Source: Melastoma dodecandrum (taxonomy: Eukaryota > Streptophyta > Magnoliopsida > Myrtales > Melastomataceae). From it: a stretch of 64,000 bases of DNA. A program made the translations under genes and the position numbers. Shown here one piece after another: positions 31,373-45,406 of this stretch. The stretch covers positions 62,001 to 126,000 of the forward strand of contig JARUPY010000315.1 of assembly GCA_029817715.1 (NCBI GenBank), given 5' to 3'. Below the pieces are notes generated by a model. That model searched no databases. It was not told where the DNA came from and saw nothing but the letters and a program-made list of their open reading frames with translations. Positions within the stretch are counted from its first letter, which is position 1; each line of letters starts with the position of its first letter.

Positions 31373-34300
31373 TCAGTCAATGTCTTGATTTTTTGGGCAA
31401 ACATAACTTCCCCGACCTCGAGAGAAAGCAGCGTACGACTGAATCTCGGTTTCCGACAATGCGGGCTTCAGTGATCTCATGGCTGCCTGGAAATGTCGGC
31501 CGCAAACTGCCTTTGCACCTATGTCTTCCCTCAGAGCAACGTAGCCAGCTTCGGAGCAAAGGCCCTTCAGTTCTGCCCCGGTGAAGTACTCGGTGTGCTC
31601 TGCTATTTCCTGAAGGTTAACGTCGTCTCCAATACTCATGCTCCTGGTATGTACACGTAGTATCTCCAGCCGAGATTCCTGGTCTGGAGGAGGGACGTAA
31701 AGCACCTACCAGAAGAGAGAGAGGTTTCGCCATTTGGAATCATTTGAAGGTTAAGATTCGCCAAAGTTAGGTAACGATCAATTTTACTAACCAAGTCGAA
31801 TCGCCCAGGACGCAGGAGAGCTTCATCGATGGCCTGAGGTCGGTTTGTGGCAGCCAAAACCAGGATACCCTACAAGACACATCAAAATCAAAAGGCAGAC
31901 AGAAAATACTAGCAACATATTTTATCCAGCATTAACATAATCTCACCTTGGACTGCTCCAAACCATCCATCTCAGTAAGCAATGTCGACAACAGTCTTTC
32001 TTCAACAGCAGAATTGCGGCCTGATCTTCCCTCCCTGAAGGTGAAAGTGAACGAAAAGAAAAGAAAATCAATCAACCGAAGAGAACTGGAGTGACTGTAT
32101 CGCAATTGTGATAAAATTCAACATTTAAGCACGCACCGTTTGGTTCCGACAACATCTGCTTCGTCAAAGAAAAGAATGCTCGGGGCTGCAAGGCGCGCCC
32201 TCCGGAATGTATTCCTCAGTAATGCCTCTCCCTCTCCAACATACATGGAGTACAACTGGGACCCACTGGCATTTCAAGTTTCATAAAACTTTTAAGACCA
32301 GGAATAACAGATAAAATCCCGGTTTTTCTCATATGCCAATATTGATGCGTTTGGGAAAGAGAAAGTGGGAGGAAGGGTGATTTTCCACGGACGTTTCCAA
32401 AATCACGTTAGATAGAAGTGGGAATACTGAATTTCCACAAAATTTCTCGTTTGAGATTCCTTTCCATAGACCAGTATATTCTTACTTCCCACTCATACCA
32501 AAAGAAATCCAGGTGCATGTGCCCTCCAAAGAAAACATGGAACCTCAGAAGCTGACAACATGATTTTCTTAATTTTTTAGTTGGCAACAAGAAGTTGGTA
32601 TTTTAGTTAAGTTATGACCCGTGGCTTAGTCCTTCAAGGAGAAGTTAGGAGATAGAACCTTAATGAGAAAAACGAGGCTTGGGATGCATTTGCAACAGCT
32701 TTGGCCAGAGTGGTTTTTGAGCATCCTGGAGGTCCATGTAGAAGTACTCCTCGAATAGGTGATATTCCCAACCTAGAAAATCCAGCAGAATGCTTGATAG
32801 GCCACTCAACAGCTTTCTGAAGCTTCTTCTGTTCTCATTGACACAGCACGAACATATGTATGTGAGGGTTCAAATAATTCCGTCGCCAAACGTATCTTTG
32901 CAAACTCACCTTCAAATCCTTCAGTCCACCAATATCATCCCACGTCACATTTGGAATCTCTATCGTCACATCCCTTGTTATACTAGGCCGAACAATTGAT
33001 CTTGCATGGTTCCAATCTTCCAACATTAGCATTGGGATAAAATCATCTTGAAATGAATCTGAACATCTCCTAAGAGCATTATCAGTGGCCTGACGGCATA
33101 AGTCTTCTAAATCAGATCCCACATATCCATTGCATAAGGCGGCAACTGACTCCAACTTAGCACTTGGATCCAGACGAACTCTCTTGGTATAAAACTGTTT
33201 ACATTAAAACCAGGAAAATCAACATGATAAGTATGAACCCATACTCAATCTCTGAAAATATCAATCAGTCCACTAAACTCAATTAAAAGTCGAAATACAA
33301 TTTACACCAAATCATGAGGACCATTGTTTGACAAATTGAAGAAAGCCTATTGCTGCAAAAAATTCCCAAATTACCTTTAGAATTTGGACCCGTTCCGCTT
33401 CTGTTGGGGCAGTAATTTCTAATTCAGCATCAAAGCGACCATGTCGTCTAAGACAAGGGTCAATTGCTTCCACTCTACAGGATGAAAGGGTGAATATAGA
33501 AAGTATGATCAGAATGACAAATTTGACAATAACTAGACGGACACAGCACAAAGCTAATTGGAGTAATAATAAGAAGAAGAATGTGGAGCACAAGGGCATC
33601 AGGTGATGGTTACTGCAATAAGAATTGTTTCGCTAGTCAATAAAATTAATATTGTTAAGTAAATGACAAATTATTAAATACAAAAAGATGTAAAACTACT
33701 CAAGGGTAAAAAAAGAAATGAAATGCATTTATAGAGTAGAAACCAGGCAAAATTTGACCGCTTAATAAAGCCTATGACCAGTCAGTCAGAAACATCAAGT
33801 GATGGTTAATTATAATAGAAAAACATAAAATAGGAATTGAAGCCACCTGTTAGTAGCGGCAATAACAACCACATGTGGCACAGAACTTCGAGAAGGCTTA
33901 TTTGAGTCCATCAGTGTAGCTAGCTGTGAAGTTAAACGGACCCCTTGCTGTTTTCTGCAGAAACAATTTCAATCAGACATGTTAATCAGAAAAGTTCCAA
34001 TGCAAAATTAAAATCTCTATTAAAGAATCTAGAAGTCTTTATTAGAATGTCATCATAGCCAGTCTAAAAAAGTTAATTGATATACTACACATTTTAACTG
34101 ATAGCTGCCTCAAAAAAATGAAAGATGATAATTACCGAAAAAAATTCCTAATCACTTCTTTGATTTATTTTTACTTAAATAGCCTCTCTTAGCATAAAAT
34201 AACATTTCTACAGTTTAGCATGCCTAAGTTGGAGCATTGGCATTGACTTCCTGATGAAGTTGCTCTAAGAAAATGATATGTATAGGCCCAGTTGAGGCAA

Positions 34301-36129
34301 AAAATGATGCCATCTCCAAGAAAGACAGTATCTCATTCAAAGTATTGTTGCTTCACTTTCCCCACTTTAATCTCTCTCAGTCAAAATAAAACACATGGAA
34401 GCCACCTTTTGAAAAAAAAAACATCAGCTTAAAGTGTTTGAGTTGAAGTTCTGCACATTAGGACATGTTAAGTGACTGAAAAAACTTGACCCTTCAAGAG
34501 ATAAAGCTCTGAGCATTCAATGTAAGTCTGAGTTTAATGAAGCAAATGGGAAGTTGCATTCAGGAAAGAAGTCAAGGGCATATCAGGTAGGATGGATAGA
34601 GTTAAGCCCGAGAAAAATTCAGAAAAATGGATAAAGAATTCCTGACTCCCGCATTTACAAACTTAATGATACTACAGAAATACCAAAAAAAATACAATAT
34701 GCATGGTCCATTGCAACAGATGTAAACTATGGGCAATATTTGTATTTTCTCAAAATTTTTCAATTAACCAAGCAACATAGAGATTTTCATTAGTAACAGA
34801 TGTCAAGTAGATTGGGGTGATAACTGGTTTACCAAGCATTCCACAAGAAGATAAACAGTTAATCAATTATTTATGATTTCACACATACCGGAAATCACGC
34901 CGTGGACAAAGGGCGTCAATTTCATCAATAAAGATCACAGATGGCAAGCCCGAATTGGCTTTGGTAAATGCATCTGAAAACGCCTCTCGAAGAAACTTCT
35001 CACTTTCTCCAGCATGACCTCTGTGCACCATGTATGGGCTGCAATGAATCATTACAAATGGTTAAGTCTAGAAAAAAACACTAGCTAAGAAACTAATGGC
35101 TGAACTCAACCGTGGCATGAGCTTAGCCAGAAATGCACCAGGCATAAACTTGGGCAATACACGATACCTAATAATTATCAAGTTCGCATTAGTCTCTTTA
35201 ACAACAGCACGGACCAAGCTTGTCTGGAAGAAACAGCCATATAATGAGAAAGAGAAAATAAGAAAAAGCAACCCTTACCATACTAGTGAACACAGCAATC
35301 ACCAGATCAAGTAGAAACAAAATCAGTTTGTAGTTCACATGAGCCTCCACATTTATAGTGCTATAGCTACTTCAGCAGGGTTAAATTAACCCCACAAATA
35401 TCATTATTTTCTTTTGTTATTTGACTATAATTTGATCAACTAAAGCTAATAGACACCCTTTAAAATCATTGAATGACCCTATAATCTCCTCTTTCAATTA
35501 TGAGGAACTGCCATGGATTTCTATCATGTTGGGAGGCTGTGAGACATGACAAGTAACATTTTTTGGTAGAAATTTAATATTATTCAAACTTGATCATCAC
35601 TGATACATTTAGAGCATACCATTTCCTATTCGCGTCCCTTCTTTCTTTCTTCAATATCCATATTCTCTATATAGGTATATTACTTAAATCATACACTTTT
35701 CATGAAAATTCCCGTGGGAGAAACAACTTGACACTAATCAACAGCATCGTGTGATTAAAAACATCCTCGCATCAATAGTAAAAATTCTCATTACACTGAC
35801 AATTTTGTTCCTAACAAAACATAACTACGAAGCATTAGAGTCGAATACCTTTCCGGTACCAGGTGGTCCGTACAGAAGCAATCCCCGTCGCCACTGACAA
35901 CACACGAAGCATTAATTACATCCGGCGTAATCAAGCAAGTGGAAGAGCAATTAAGTGCGAAAGAAGGAGACCGCCCGCGAAAGCGGCGGCTCACCTTAAT
36001 CCCTAGCTTCCGAGCTTCGTCAGAGTATTCGAGCGGATCGGCGATGAACTCACGGAGCGACTCGAGGGCTTCCCCGTATCCGCCGACGCCATCTTCCGCA
36101 GTCCATCGATCGCCGGGCTCGCCCTCCAT
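31373..36129 (-). CDS. CDC48B: Cell division control protein 48 homolog B (two-module AAA ATPase)
   Basis: Twelve minus-strand exons give 558 residues: 36129-35995, 35893-35849, 35223-35168, 35038-34889, 33954-33847, 33474-33375, 33194-32910, 32828-32659, 32265-32137, 32034-31947, 31869-31792 and 31705-31373. There is no CDC48 N domain. The first AAA module has Walker A GPPGTGK, Walker [16 protein letters not shown] and sensor/arginine-finger region [20 protein letters not shown]. The second has the CDC48B-type Walker [10 protein letters not shown], Walker [11 protein letters not shown] and [20 protein letters not shown]. Start is the first ATG (MEGEPGDRW...). Arabidopsis CDC48B (At2g03670) is about 603 residues and ends in a hydrophobic tail; this model stops earlier, after SLKPAL. 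Such proteins are presumed unfoldase or segregase ATPases. The next upstream gene, an asparagine-synthetase-domain gene on the same strand, is also its Arabidopsis neighbour. Confidence 0.92.
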
Positions 36130-37171
36130 GGTGTGCCCGAGGTTGACGGCGCGCACCGGCAGGTAGTTTTCCCAACGTCAACAAAACCCTGTTGGAGGCA
36201 CTTCAAACGCTGCGTTTGGTTGTCTTTACAGAACTATAATCTTTAACATTGCATTCATGGATATATAATTACGAAAACTCTAAAACTCAGTTTCAGTGAG
36301 TTTTGGTCGAATTTTCTTAAATTTAAAATTTATTAATTGATGCTTTTAAAACGATATTTGAAATGCGAATTTTATTAGAAAAAATAAAAAAACTCGTGAT
36401 ATTTAAAGCACGAGCATGTTAATAAATTTTACGCCGAGGACCATTGTTTCCCTATTTTCCGCTCCTTGCGTTAAAATGAAACAAGATATCAAGAGTAGAA
36501 CTATGAAACTTTTAGTTAGTATTTCCCAGATGCAAACATGCTTACTTTAGGTCTTTAAGTAGCGGGGTTCATTGCAGCAAACGCCCCCAAAATCAACATC
36601 GGTTCTCAATATTCTCTAAGAAGTGGAGAACCCATGTGGGATTAACGTAAAGACAGGGTTTTCATTTTATTGTATGAATGTCATATTCGCGCCGCTAGAC
36701 ACGTAGTTTCATTCTAATCCTATTTTATAAATTAATGATATTTTTTTAAATACAAATGATACCACTCAAAAAAAATTATAAAATTCGATTGATGTTTAAA
36801 AAATTCACAAAATTTATAAAGTACTTTTTTAAAATCCACTTGAATGAAGGGTAAGTTTTGAGTTTTCAAAACTCCCCTTAATTGTAAAATTAATAGCAAT
36901 TTTAACCGTATTTTACAATTTTTTATACCTCGCAACGAATCCATCCGACAAAGCCAAGAAGTTACGAAAACTGAACAGGTGGTGTCAACATGTCAAAACA
37001 ACTCCTCTTCAAAATAACACACGCTTATACCCCCATTATCCGATCCCCAAAGCTAGACTAAAATTGATAGCTGCTCTGCGACACCCCGGAAAAACCCGGC
37101 GGCGTCAGCTCTTGCATGAAGACTTGCACGTCACCACAAAATCTGGAACCATGGCCGATTTGACCCAAGTA
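36130..37171. other. Intergenic spacer, CDC48B promoter
   Basis: About 1 kb between two minus-strand genes, holding the CDC48B promoter and the asparagine-synthetase-domain gene 3' flank. A 'gctgcgtttggttg' phrase near 36209 resembles termini of many plant MITEs, but no partner repeat was found. Confidence 0.4.
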
Positions 37172-40100
37172 CTAGGGGATACCGAAAGCTACACTTCCTG
37201 CGGATGCCTGGTTAGCTGCACGGTTGCTCCCAAAGTTCTTTCTGTTCGATTCCCTCGCAATTCTAGAACCAAACTGAGGAACACAATATTCATTGAGTTA
37301 TGTTTCCAAATAATGTAATTAGGGAAAAAAATTGTGAAATGAGGCAGATAATTTCGAAAATAAGGCATCAAAATCGGATTTATAAAATCCGACTTCCGAA
37401 AGACACCATTTAAGGAAGTCGGATCCGAGTTAAAAAAAAAGGAATATCCGACTTATACTTTGAAATTTCAAAACTATCTATCATATTTCGCAAAAAAAAT
37501 TTTCTCTCACTACGTTAAATTAGAACAAAGCCTCAATATTCATCACGAGGCATGCATTATATTCAATAAGCCGGTTAGTTGAAGTAGTTTGCGGGGTCTC
37601 CCATATTAACCTTTTTCAAGTTCAAACAGGAAACCCAATATCGTGTTATATCAGTAGTTTTAAGAACTAAGAAATGATGAAATCCCATACTCCAATATGC
37701 AATGGCATCCATACCTGAATCGCTCTTTTTGGACGCACTGATGATTCAGTTAATCCCAGCAACCTTGCCACCTTCAGAAGATTGAACAGGGCATGAGGAA
37801 GAGAAAAATAGTTAAATCCTGCTGGAATAATAATCGCCATCAAAGTAAACATAAGTAAAGTAAAACGAGCTAAAAAGGAAGGATGAACATCAAAACAAGC
37901 AAGTGTATCAGCAGACGCATGTCCTGAGGTTCTCCAATGTACCAAAAGTATGCTGAGAAAAACATGTTTCAACTTTCTGATTTAAGTCCTAATGGCGAAA
38001 CAAAGTAACTAAAAAAAAAATCAACTCAACTCGTCTTTTGTTAAACTTGTCAATTGGCCAAAAGGAAAGTAAAACCCAAAAGAAAAGCAAAACAGATTCT
38101 ATAATGTATGTTGATCATCAAAATTTTCCAAGATATATGCTATTCTACTCGTAAAAAGATTCCCAAGACTAACAAATGTTTATCGACTTCAGTTTCTATC
38201 TTTATCTTTTCTCAATTTGAGTTTCTTTCATGTGAACTAACAACACATTTAGCTTCTCCAAGTAACAAAACCTTTAAACAGGCTTAGAGGTTTATACATA
38301 ACAAAACATTATGACATTATAAATTTATAATATGGTGATAATGCTAACAGATTTAAAGGATCATTGGTAGAAGCAGAACAGTTGAACTTCCATTCACCTC
38401 TCTCAGAATTTTCTTATCTCCAACACCGCTGGGTAGATCAAGGTCTGCTATTTCCCATAAGGGCATATCAAGCAGAACCTTTATAACGTCTTCATCCAAG
38501 AAAGGAAATCTTGCCTGTAAGATTTAAGCTCAGCTTCCATAAGATAAATGTTTGCCTCGAACTGTCAAATATGCCTATTGCAGATCTAAATAGATTAAAA
38601 GGAATCATTCACCTCTTTCCCATTGTCAGCAATGCATCTATCGTCTCTCCCCATATTCCTCTTCCATATTCGCTGCATGTCCAACCTCATTTCCTCATCA
38701 AGCTCATGCCAACTGGCGATAACACGCGAATACATAATTAGCATTTGCTCAAAGATCAGAAGACTGATAATACCACACTTTTCATTCCAATGAAATACTG
38801 AGATGTGATACAATGAAAGCGAAAAATGTGAATAATGATGCTGAGGTCCTAGGACATCAATAACAGAATGCTAGACATCTGCAGCATCAGAGGTAAATCA
38901 AATTTCAAAACAAAACCACCTGGAACATGTATAAAACATAGGCAAACTATAACAATAATATTAGGGGATCCAGATTAAAACAACAAATCATGTGAACTCC
39001 CACTAACTCCACCAATTTGTCTCGTGAAATGAAAAATCAACAGACAAATTACCTGAGCCCTCCGGTAGTAATCCTCCATGATCATATGCAAATTGCCCAG
39101 TATGGCAGGGCATTTGCTCAACAAAAGTTTAAAATTTCTCATTTTCTGTGGCCACAAAAAATGAAAGAAAAGGCCTCTCTTCCATTACAAAATATTTCCC
39201 CTCCCGCACATTATGAACTTGCATAAAATGTACGCTCATGCCTACAGAAGAACATATGAGCACATGGCCTGGACAGTTGTCAAACCAAAACATGGACAAA
39301 GGAGACAACCATCAAGCATGCACCCAGGAAAGGTTCGCAAGTTAAACACGAAATATTAAGTTAATCTCGTAGCAAATGCTAGTGAAGTATACCTTCCATG
39401 TCGATATTTCGTTTTATGCCTTCCGTAGCCAGCACATTGCTCATCAGCACCAGAACCAACCAGAAGAATTTTAGCACGTGATTCGTACTTATGGCGTAGA
39501 GGATTCTCACCAGTCTCCTCATCAGTTGCTTCACAAATCCAGCCATCACCTCTAGCAACAAGCCACAAGGCTGTCCCTATATTCAAATCCTACATATACA
39601 TACAAAGGTCGGTACTTCAGGTAAACATCCAAGTCTCGTAGAGAAATGTCATCGCCGAATGATCATAACATCGGACTATAAGGTGGTGTTTGACCATTAA
39701 CATATTGAAATTCCATAACTACATGACAGGCTGCAATTCCTCACATGGATACCAGAATTCCAGCAAATCTGCCAATAGGACTGCTAGCGATTCCGGCTTT
39801 CATACTGGATTCAAATTCAGCCCTGAAACTTGTACTTTTAGTTCTAAGGAGTGTTGTAAGTTGATTGGAGCTTGTGAATTAGGGATATACCATCACTTAA
39901 CTGCCATGTGATAATTTCTTTGGACCAGAACTTAGTGCATGCTAGAATATCAAATGATACAATAATGCTGCTAATTAAGTGCCTGAAGTCCGCTGTACCA
40001 TATATGTATTGGCGGGATGAATAAGTGTCACGACATGCTGCATTTCTGATCCCAAATTCGATAATTCAGCATCTACCTCTATAAGCCTCCACCTATACAA

Positions 40101-43100
40101 CAAAGTATTGCCTTCTAACTGTTATCATGGTCAACAGTAACATAAAAGATAATAACGTTTTGAATGGATGCTGCTTTTCAGAATTTGAAAGAATATCCAG
40201 GATCTTCTATTGTTTTTTAACATCAAAGACAAATAGATGAGAGAACAAAAATCACAAAGGCAATATACCCATTCTAAATTACAAGATAATCATATGTAAT
40301 TTTCATCAAGACTGTAACAGATTGAAACTATATTCAAAGAAAGCACAATGTGGTTCATGTTCGGTCTTCGTCTAATAACTTGCAAAATACAACCACAGAC
40401 CAAGACAAACTTGCTTTACACCTACAATGTTTATTCTCTAACTATCTTTTAGCAGCTTTCATTACAGTTACACCAATATGCAGAACAATAACTGAGCCTA
40501 TAGCAAATAGAACTTCGAATGGTTACAGATTTATCTTAACGGGAGAAATTATCCTAGTCCAAAGACACAATATTGATGTTGACCCTGATTTCTTGCCAGT
40601 AGAGAATAAAACCTACCATTTTTACCCATCCAGAAAGAGCCATTTTATGTTTTTATATAGGTCATTGCAAGGCATTCAATAATTTTATGTTCAATTCTGC
40701 TTCTAGAAGCAAAGATTCAATTCTTTTTGAAATGTACAAAGTTAATTGTCAAAAACCAAGCAACAATACCGTCTCGATGGTGCGATTTTTCTGAGTTCCC
40801 TTTGTCCAGCTCTAGCGGAGATTCTGTCAGGTGCCAGTGGTCCATCAAAGCTTACATTTAGCAAGTCGATCTCATCTGCCAACAAAAGTAAAGTATGGTT
40901 ATACCTATACGCTTATCTAATGCTATGTATCCTTCACTACCAAAAAAAAGTATGGTTATGCAAGAAAAGTGGACGGAGGATACCACGATTCCCCTATTTT
41001 TTACTTAACAGTGCTTTAGGTAAAGCCATTGAACTTAAACTTCCAAGACCAAAAACTCATGGCCAGATCAATTTTAAAAGTGTCTATTTAATATTGATGT
41101 TTTAAAATGACCTTAGTCACCTTACAAATAAGGAAAATAATTTCATTGTGAGGACAACTATAACAAAGGTTTCACCACTTAGCACACCAAGATTCAACAA
41201 ATAAGAGACATTAGATAAATAATTCATTTCTTTCCTCTAGAAGACATTGAAAAGAGAAACTATGGGTAATGATGGCCAAAAAAAGTAATGAAGATTCATT
41301 GATATTTTTGGATTTGTATACCCACAAGGTTTACTAAAAAACAGCAGCATCAACAGCATAGAAAAAGGTCAATTGTCTAGTTGAGGAAATATCTTCAGCA
41401 CAGTCCAACAGATTCCAAAAAAGAGGAACATCATACCATCTAAAGTGCACAAGATGGATTCCAGATAAATATAATCAGAGTCAATGCAGCTACAAATCGA
41501 AATGTAATCAAGAAGCCGCTTTTGAGAGATCTCGATAGCCTAAAAAACATTATTCAAGATGTCTTCAAAACAAAGTGTTATATATGCATTTCCAGTATTT
41601 CAGACAGTGCGTCGAAGTGACACATTTAATTTCTGAGCCTTTTCTTGTAAAAGGTCATTACAACAATAAATGTAGAGAAATAAAAGACAGAAGTTCTCTC
41701 TTGTATTAAGTATAATGAAGGGAAAAAGGAAAAAATCGATGTCTAAGACAGTTAAACTACTAGAGGGATCAACTAAAACATCTAGACACAATAATCAAGC
41801 AACTTACACTGAGGATCCAAATACTGGTCCAACAATGCCGCAATAATCATGGAATCCAATCCACCAGAGAAGAGAACAGCAACCGGAGCACCCAAAGAGA
41901 CAGCTTTTGAGTTAGAACCACAAGTGCCCCCCTGTTGTTGATACCACAAATCCGGTTATCAATAGCTTTTGTTAGGCCCAAAGCATGTCTCTTGAGCACT
42001 TTAACTGAGACACAGTTTTTCTGTCTGTCCTTTCACATAATGTAATATTGGTCCATTCTATAGAGAAAGGAGGTGACAAGATAAATATAAATGATCATTT
42101 CCCTTTACCACTAAGAGATAAATTACCTTTCCTAAATGGATAATAATTTTTTCCCTTTCCAATAAAAAGATTCAACCTAATAATTACATTTCCTTTGAAT
42201 ATGTAACTTTGATCAAAACAAACCTGAAAATTTTTGTTAAATGAAGAACGCCGCCTGACAGAGACTCTCAATGCAGCGAGGACTTTTTCAGCTGGATCCA
42301 GCACAGAAACATTAGCATGGGTTAGTATAACAAGACAGATCTTCCATACATGCTAAAATAAATAGACTAGCCGGTAAAAGAACTAATATATTTCTAAACT
42401 ACTACAAACCTGCGATGGACATCAATTCTGCCAATGCTTTAGCATCAGAGGATTTCTTATTGTTGCATGTAAAATTCATGTGGTTATTATTAGGCACTAC
42501 AAAAACTCTTTCCCAACAGATCAGTTCCTCCAGAACAGAATTTCTCCACTCATGCCTGTTGATTGCACCAACCAAGAAACCGCCATTTTTTGAGGTCTTG
42601 ATAGTCATACTGTAAATGCCACATGTAAGCTCTTCCCAGAATTTCAGCTCATCAACTCCCTCTTCCTTACAACCTATTGATAGAAAAAAAAAACATTTAA
42701 CCCAGGATAAGGCAGCATGCTATCTAAGCAACAAACCATAGAGGAATCTGGGGTACTTAACTGATAACTTTTCACAGGAAAATGCAATTAGATATGGCCA
42801 CCACACAACTATTTCCATCCAGCTTAAAACTAAAAAGTTATTATGGCCAAGGCTAGCAAGTTTGGGAATTGTGAGGCATGTTTCTAGCTTGGTTTTGTGC
42901 AAAGTCTTCAACAGAAAGGCAATAAGTTGTTTGCTATGATAAAAAGATGGCAAAAAAAACGCGCAAAAGGCAACAAAACTTGGGTAAGCATACAGAAGTA
43001 CAACTCAGCCAATTCTTATGTACCAGCTCTCTGCTCCGAAAAGGGTGGTGATACAGAAGAAAGCAGCAACCGGGGATCTTCTCTACTTGGCCAGTGTACA

Positions 43101-44760
43101 AGAAGACTGCGTCTTCCAAATGCATCTCTACCAAACCAGACTGTTTTAGTACTCTCCTGATCCATAATAAAAAAAATAACAATAATAATTTGGTAGTGAA
43201 AGACGGTGCTGCAAAGTGCTTTGCAAATAAGCAAGTCTAAAGATTGGGGGAAGTGCATTTTATAAGTTTCAAGTCTGAATAACAAAGTGCAAAGAGACAT
43301 AAACATGTTTGCATGCACGCTCAAAGAACCATGGTAAAACTAGCAAGACATTGATCGATACTCCCCAGAACACGCTACTTAAAAATATAATTTTTCCACC
43401 AAGATCTGTTTAAGCAGAAGAGAAGGCAACTCACCACTTAAATTACCTGCCAATATATCACAGCCCAAGGCCCCTTAATTCTCGAGAGAGCATCAGGTAT
43501 GGTGGTACATTGTTCCTTTCTATGACAGCTAAAAGAATCAAGACATTGATCAATTTCACAACTATGCGAGCAGCATCCACCCAGATATTGCATCAGAACT
43601 TCACCATCATTACTGTTGTTATCTATAGGAAATCCACCAAATATTTCGCCTAAAAGGAATATACAAAAATAAAAATGAAAAGGAGTGTGAGTGAAGAAAT
43701 ATCGGAGAATCTGAAGTAAGATGATGGGCATAACAATCACTATTAAATAGAATGCACCTTGCACTAAACATTACATAACCTCATTAGTGAAATTTTCACA
43801 AGGGCCTAGCTATTAATGATCACATCATACCTTATCATACACATTGCCAATTTAACCCAAAGAAACAGAATGTACAAGAACTCCACATTTGCAGCTAGTC
43901 ATAATCCCTAGGAAGCTAGGACTACCTGAAGCACACACTGAAAGGAAAAAAACCTATCTGCTATCAAATTAAATGCAGTCATCACCAAGCTAAACGAATT
44001 TTAAGGTTTAATCACTTCTCCATAATTAACAAACTCCATGAAGTACCATTGAAAAAAATTCTAAAGTTCAGTGCTAGTTGTAAGGTGATCCAGAGTTCTG
44101 GGAAATACATTCTTAATTCCTAAAAATCAAGTGGTATCCTACTCCCTTTTAGCTCCCTCCAAACTCAGCTTAAAAACCTTTAACAATCAAAACAACATTC
44201 AAGCATCATTTCCACACAAACTCAACACGCTACTCACCGTTGTAAACAAGGAGATTCCCCAAATCATCCACCAATGGCTGCACCACCGGCCTGACCCCCC
44301 GGAGCTGCAATGTCGCGCCAATAAAGACCAATTCCCCGACACCCCCCTCGGTCTCGTTAACCTCATCCAAAGCATCACCACTTCCATTCACCCCTTCCAC
44401 GGCACGCTTCTCAGCATAGTGTTCCTCGGCATGCCCCAAACTGATGTCCTCTCTGTGAAGCAAAACCCTTTCAACGCCCAAACTATCAGGACCTCTCCTC
44501 GATAGCGAGCCTTTGATATCTTCGACAGAAAATAACGCCTGCTAGTGTGTAAACTCCGTTAACTTCAATCGAAAAAAAGGAAGGACTCGGTCTGTTCTGG
44601 TTCGATTCGTCGATCTAGTATCAAGTCGCCCGAAAACTACCGCGAAAAGGAAATCGAGTGAAATCAATAATGAATGAAGAATGCTTACATGATCCGCGTC
44701 GACCTCCGCGGGCGAACAACCGATGCGGATCCCCGACGCGAGCAGCGCGATTCCGCACAT
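37172..44760 (-). CDS. Asparagine-synthetase domain-containing protein (ASNSD1-like)
   Basis: Fourteen minus-strand exons give 645 residues: 44760-44689, 44538-44238, 43649-43447, 43156-43024, 42673-42410, 42291-42224, 41931-41808, 40875-40770, 40092-39999, 39589-39393, 38712-38613, 38514-38398, 37771-37715 and 37273-37172. The start puts Cys2 at the N-terminus (MCGIALL), the nucleophile of class II glutamine amidotransferases. Next come LSRRGPDS, YNGEIFGG and VWFGRDAFGRRSLL of that domain. The synthetase half has the PP-loop SGGLDSMI, then YEIDLLNVSFDG, LVGSGADEQCAGYGRH and RDDRCIADNGKE...ARFPFLDE. The family resembles asparagine synthetase, but its reaction is not firmly known and it is distinct from ASN1. 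It corresponds to Arabidopsis At2g03667 (from memory), next to CDC48B. All phases match, including the 930-nt intron between 41808 and 40875. Confidence 0.92.
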
Positions 44761-44868
44761 CGCTTCTCCCTTCAATGGATACCGCAAGGATTCCAAGGAG
44801 GGCTTTTTGGGGGGGCTTATGCAGGTATATTAAATTAATAAAATTTGACTAAACGTGCAATTACCGAT

Positions 44869-44940
44869 GCCTCCGTAGCATAGTGGTAGTGCGTTCGCTT
44901 CGTAAGCGAAAGGTCGCGAGTTCGATCCTCGCCGGGGGCT
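44869..44940 (+). tRNA. tRNA-Thr (anticodon CGT)
   Basis: 72 nt that fold as a tRNA. The acceptor stem pairs GCCTCCG (44869-44875) with CGGGGGC, with discriminator T at 44940. The anticodon stem TTCGC/GCGAA encloses loop TTCGTAA, with anticodon CGT at 44901-44903. The T loop TTCGATC and A-box-like TAGCATAGTGGT serve as internal Pol III promoters. There is no intron and no genomic CCA. A CAA motif, typical near plant tRNA start sites, lies about 9-12 nt upstream. A T4 tract follows near 44970. The gene lies 108 bp from the start codon of the divergently transcribed asparagine-synthetase-domain gene. Confidence 0.95.
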
Positions 44941-45356
44941 TACACATGCTTAATTGTGAATAAATTAATTTTAAATGATTGTGTATTTTCATTTCTTTGT
45001 GAAAGTTTGACTTGTGAATGAAATTTTAGTCAACCTAGTTCCATATTTAACGAAATTTCCTGTAATTTTCCCTTTTAAATCAAAACTCACTAAGGCACGC
45101 TAGATAGTCACAATCCAACTATCAATTAAATATCTTATCACCTGTTGCAATTTACGTCCTCGTGTATTCCGAAAGTTCAAAGAATGATTTAAAGTTTTTT
45201 TCGAAACACTGAAAAAATTCCTGTCTGGGAACGTCTCCTGTAATGCGCCGTTTTTTCGGCTTTTGGAGAATAATAAATTTTTTATACAAGTGCAAATGCC
45301 CTAGTGACAAAAGTAATTTTTGAAACGCACGAATTTTTTTTTAAAATTAATCTTAT

Positions 45357-45404
<48 letters not shown>
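45357..45404. repeat. Compound (TA)n(GA)n microsatellite
   Basis: About nine TA units followed directly by about fifteen GA units. It lies 870 bp upstream of the G3BP-like start codon, in its promoter or leader. Likely length-polymorphic. Confidence 0.9.

Positions 45405-45406
<2 letters not shown>

Noticed and set aside
38975..39226. Short frames between asparagine-synthetase-domain exons
   Set aside because: The flanking exons join in phase 2 (39393 to 38712) and give the family sequence RHGSWHELDEEM without any extra exon.
41437..41540. Open frame flanked by AG and GT inside the asparagine-synthetase-domain gene, looking like an extra exon
   Set aside because: Its phase does not join to the preceding exon without a stop. 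Direct joining of 41808 to 40875 restores the family sequence DPQ-YEIDLLNVSFDG.
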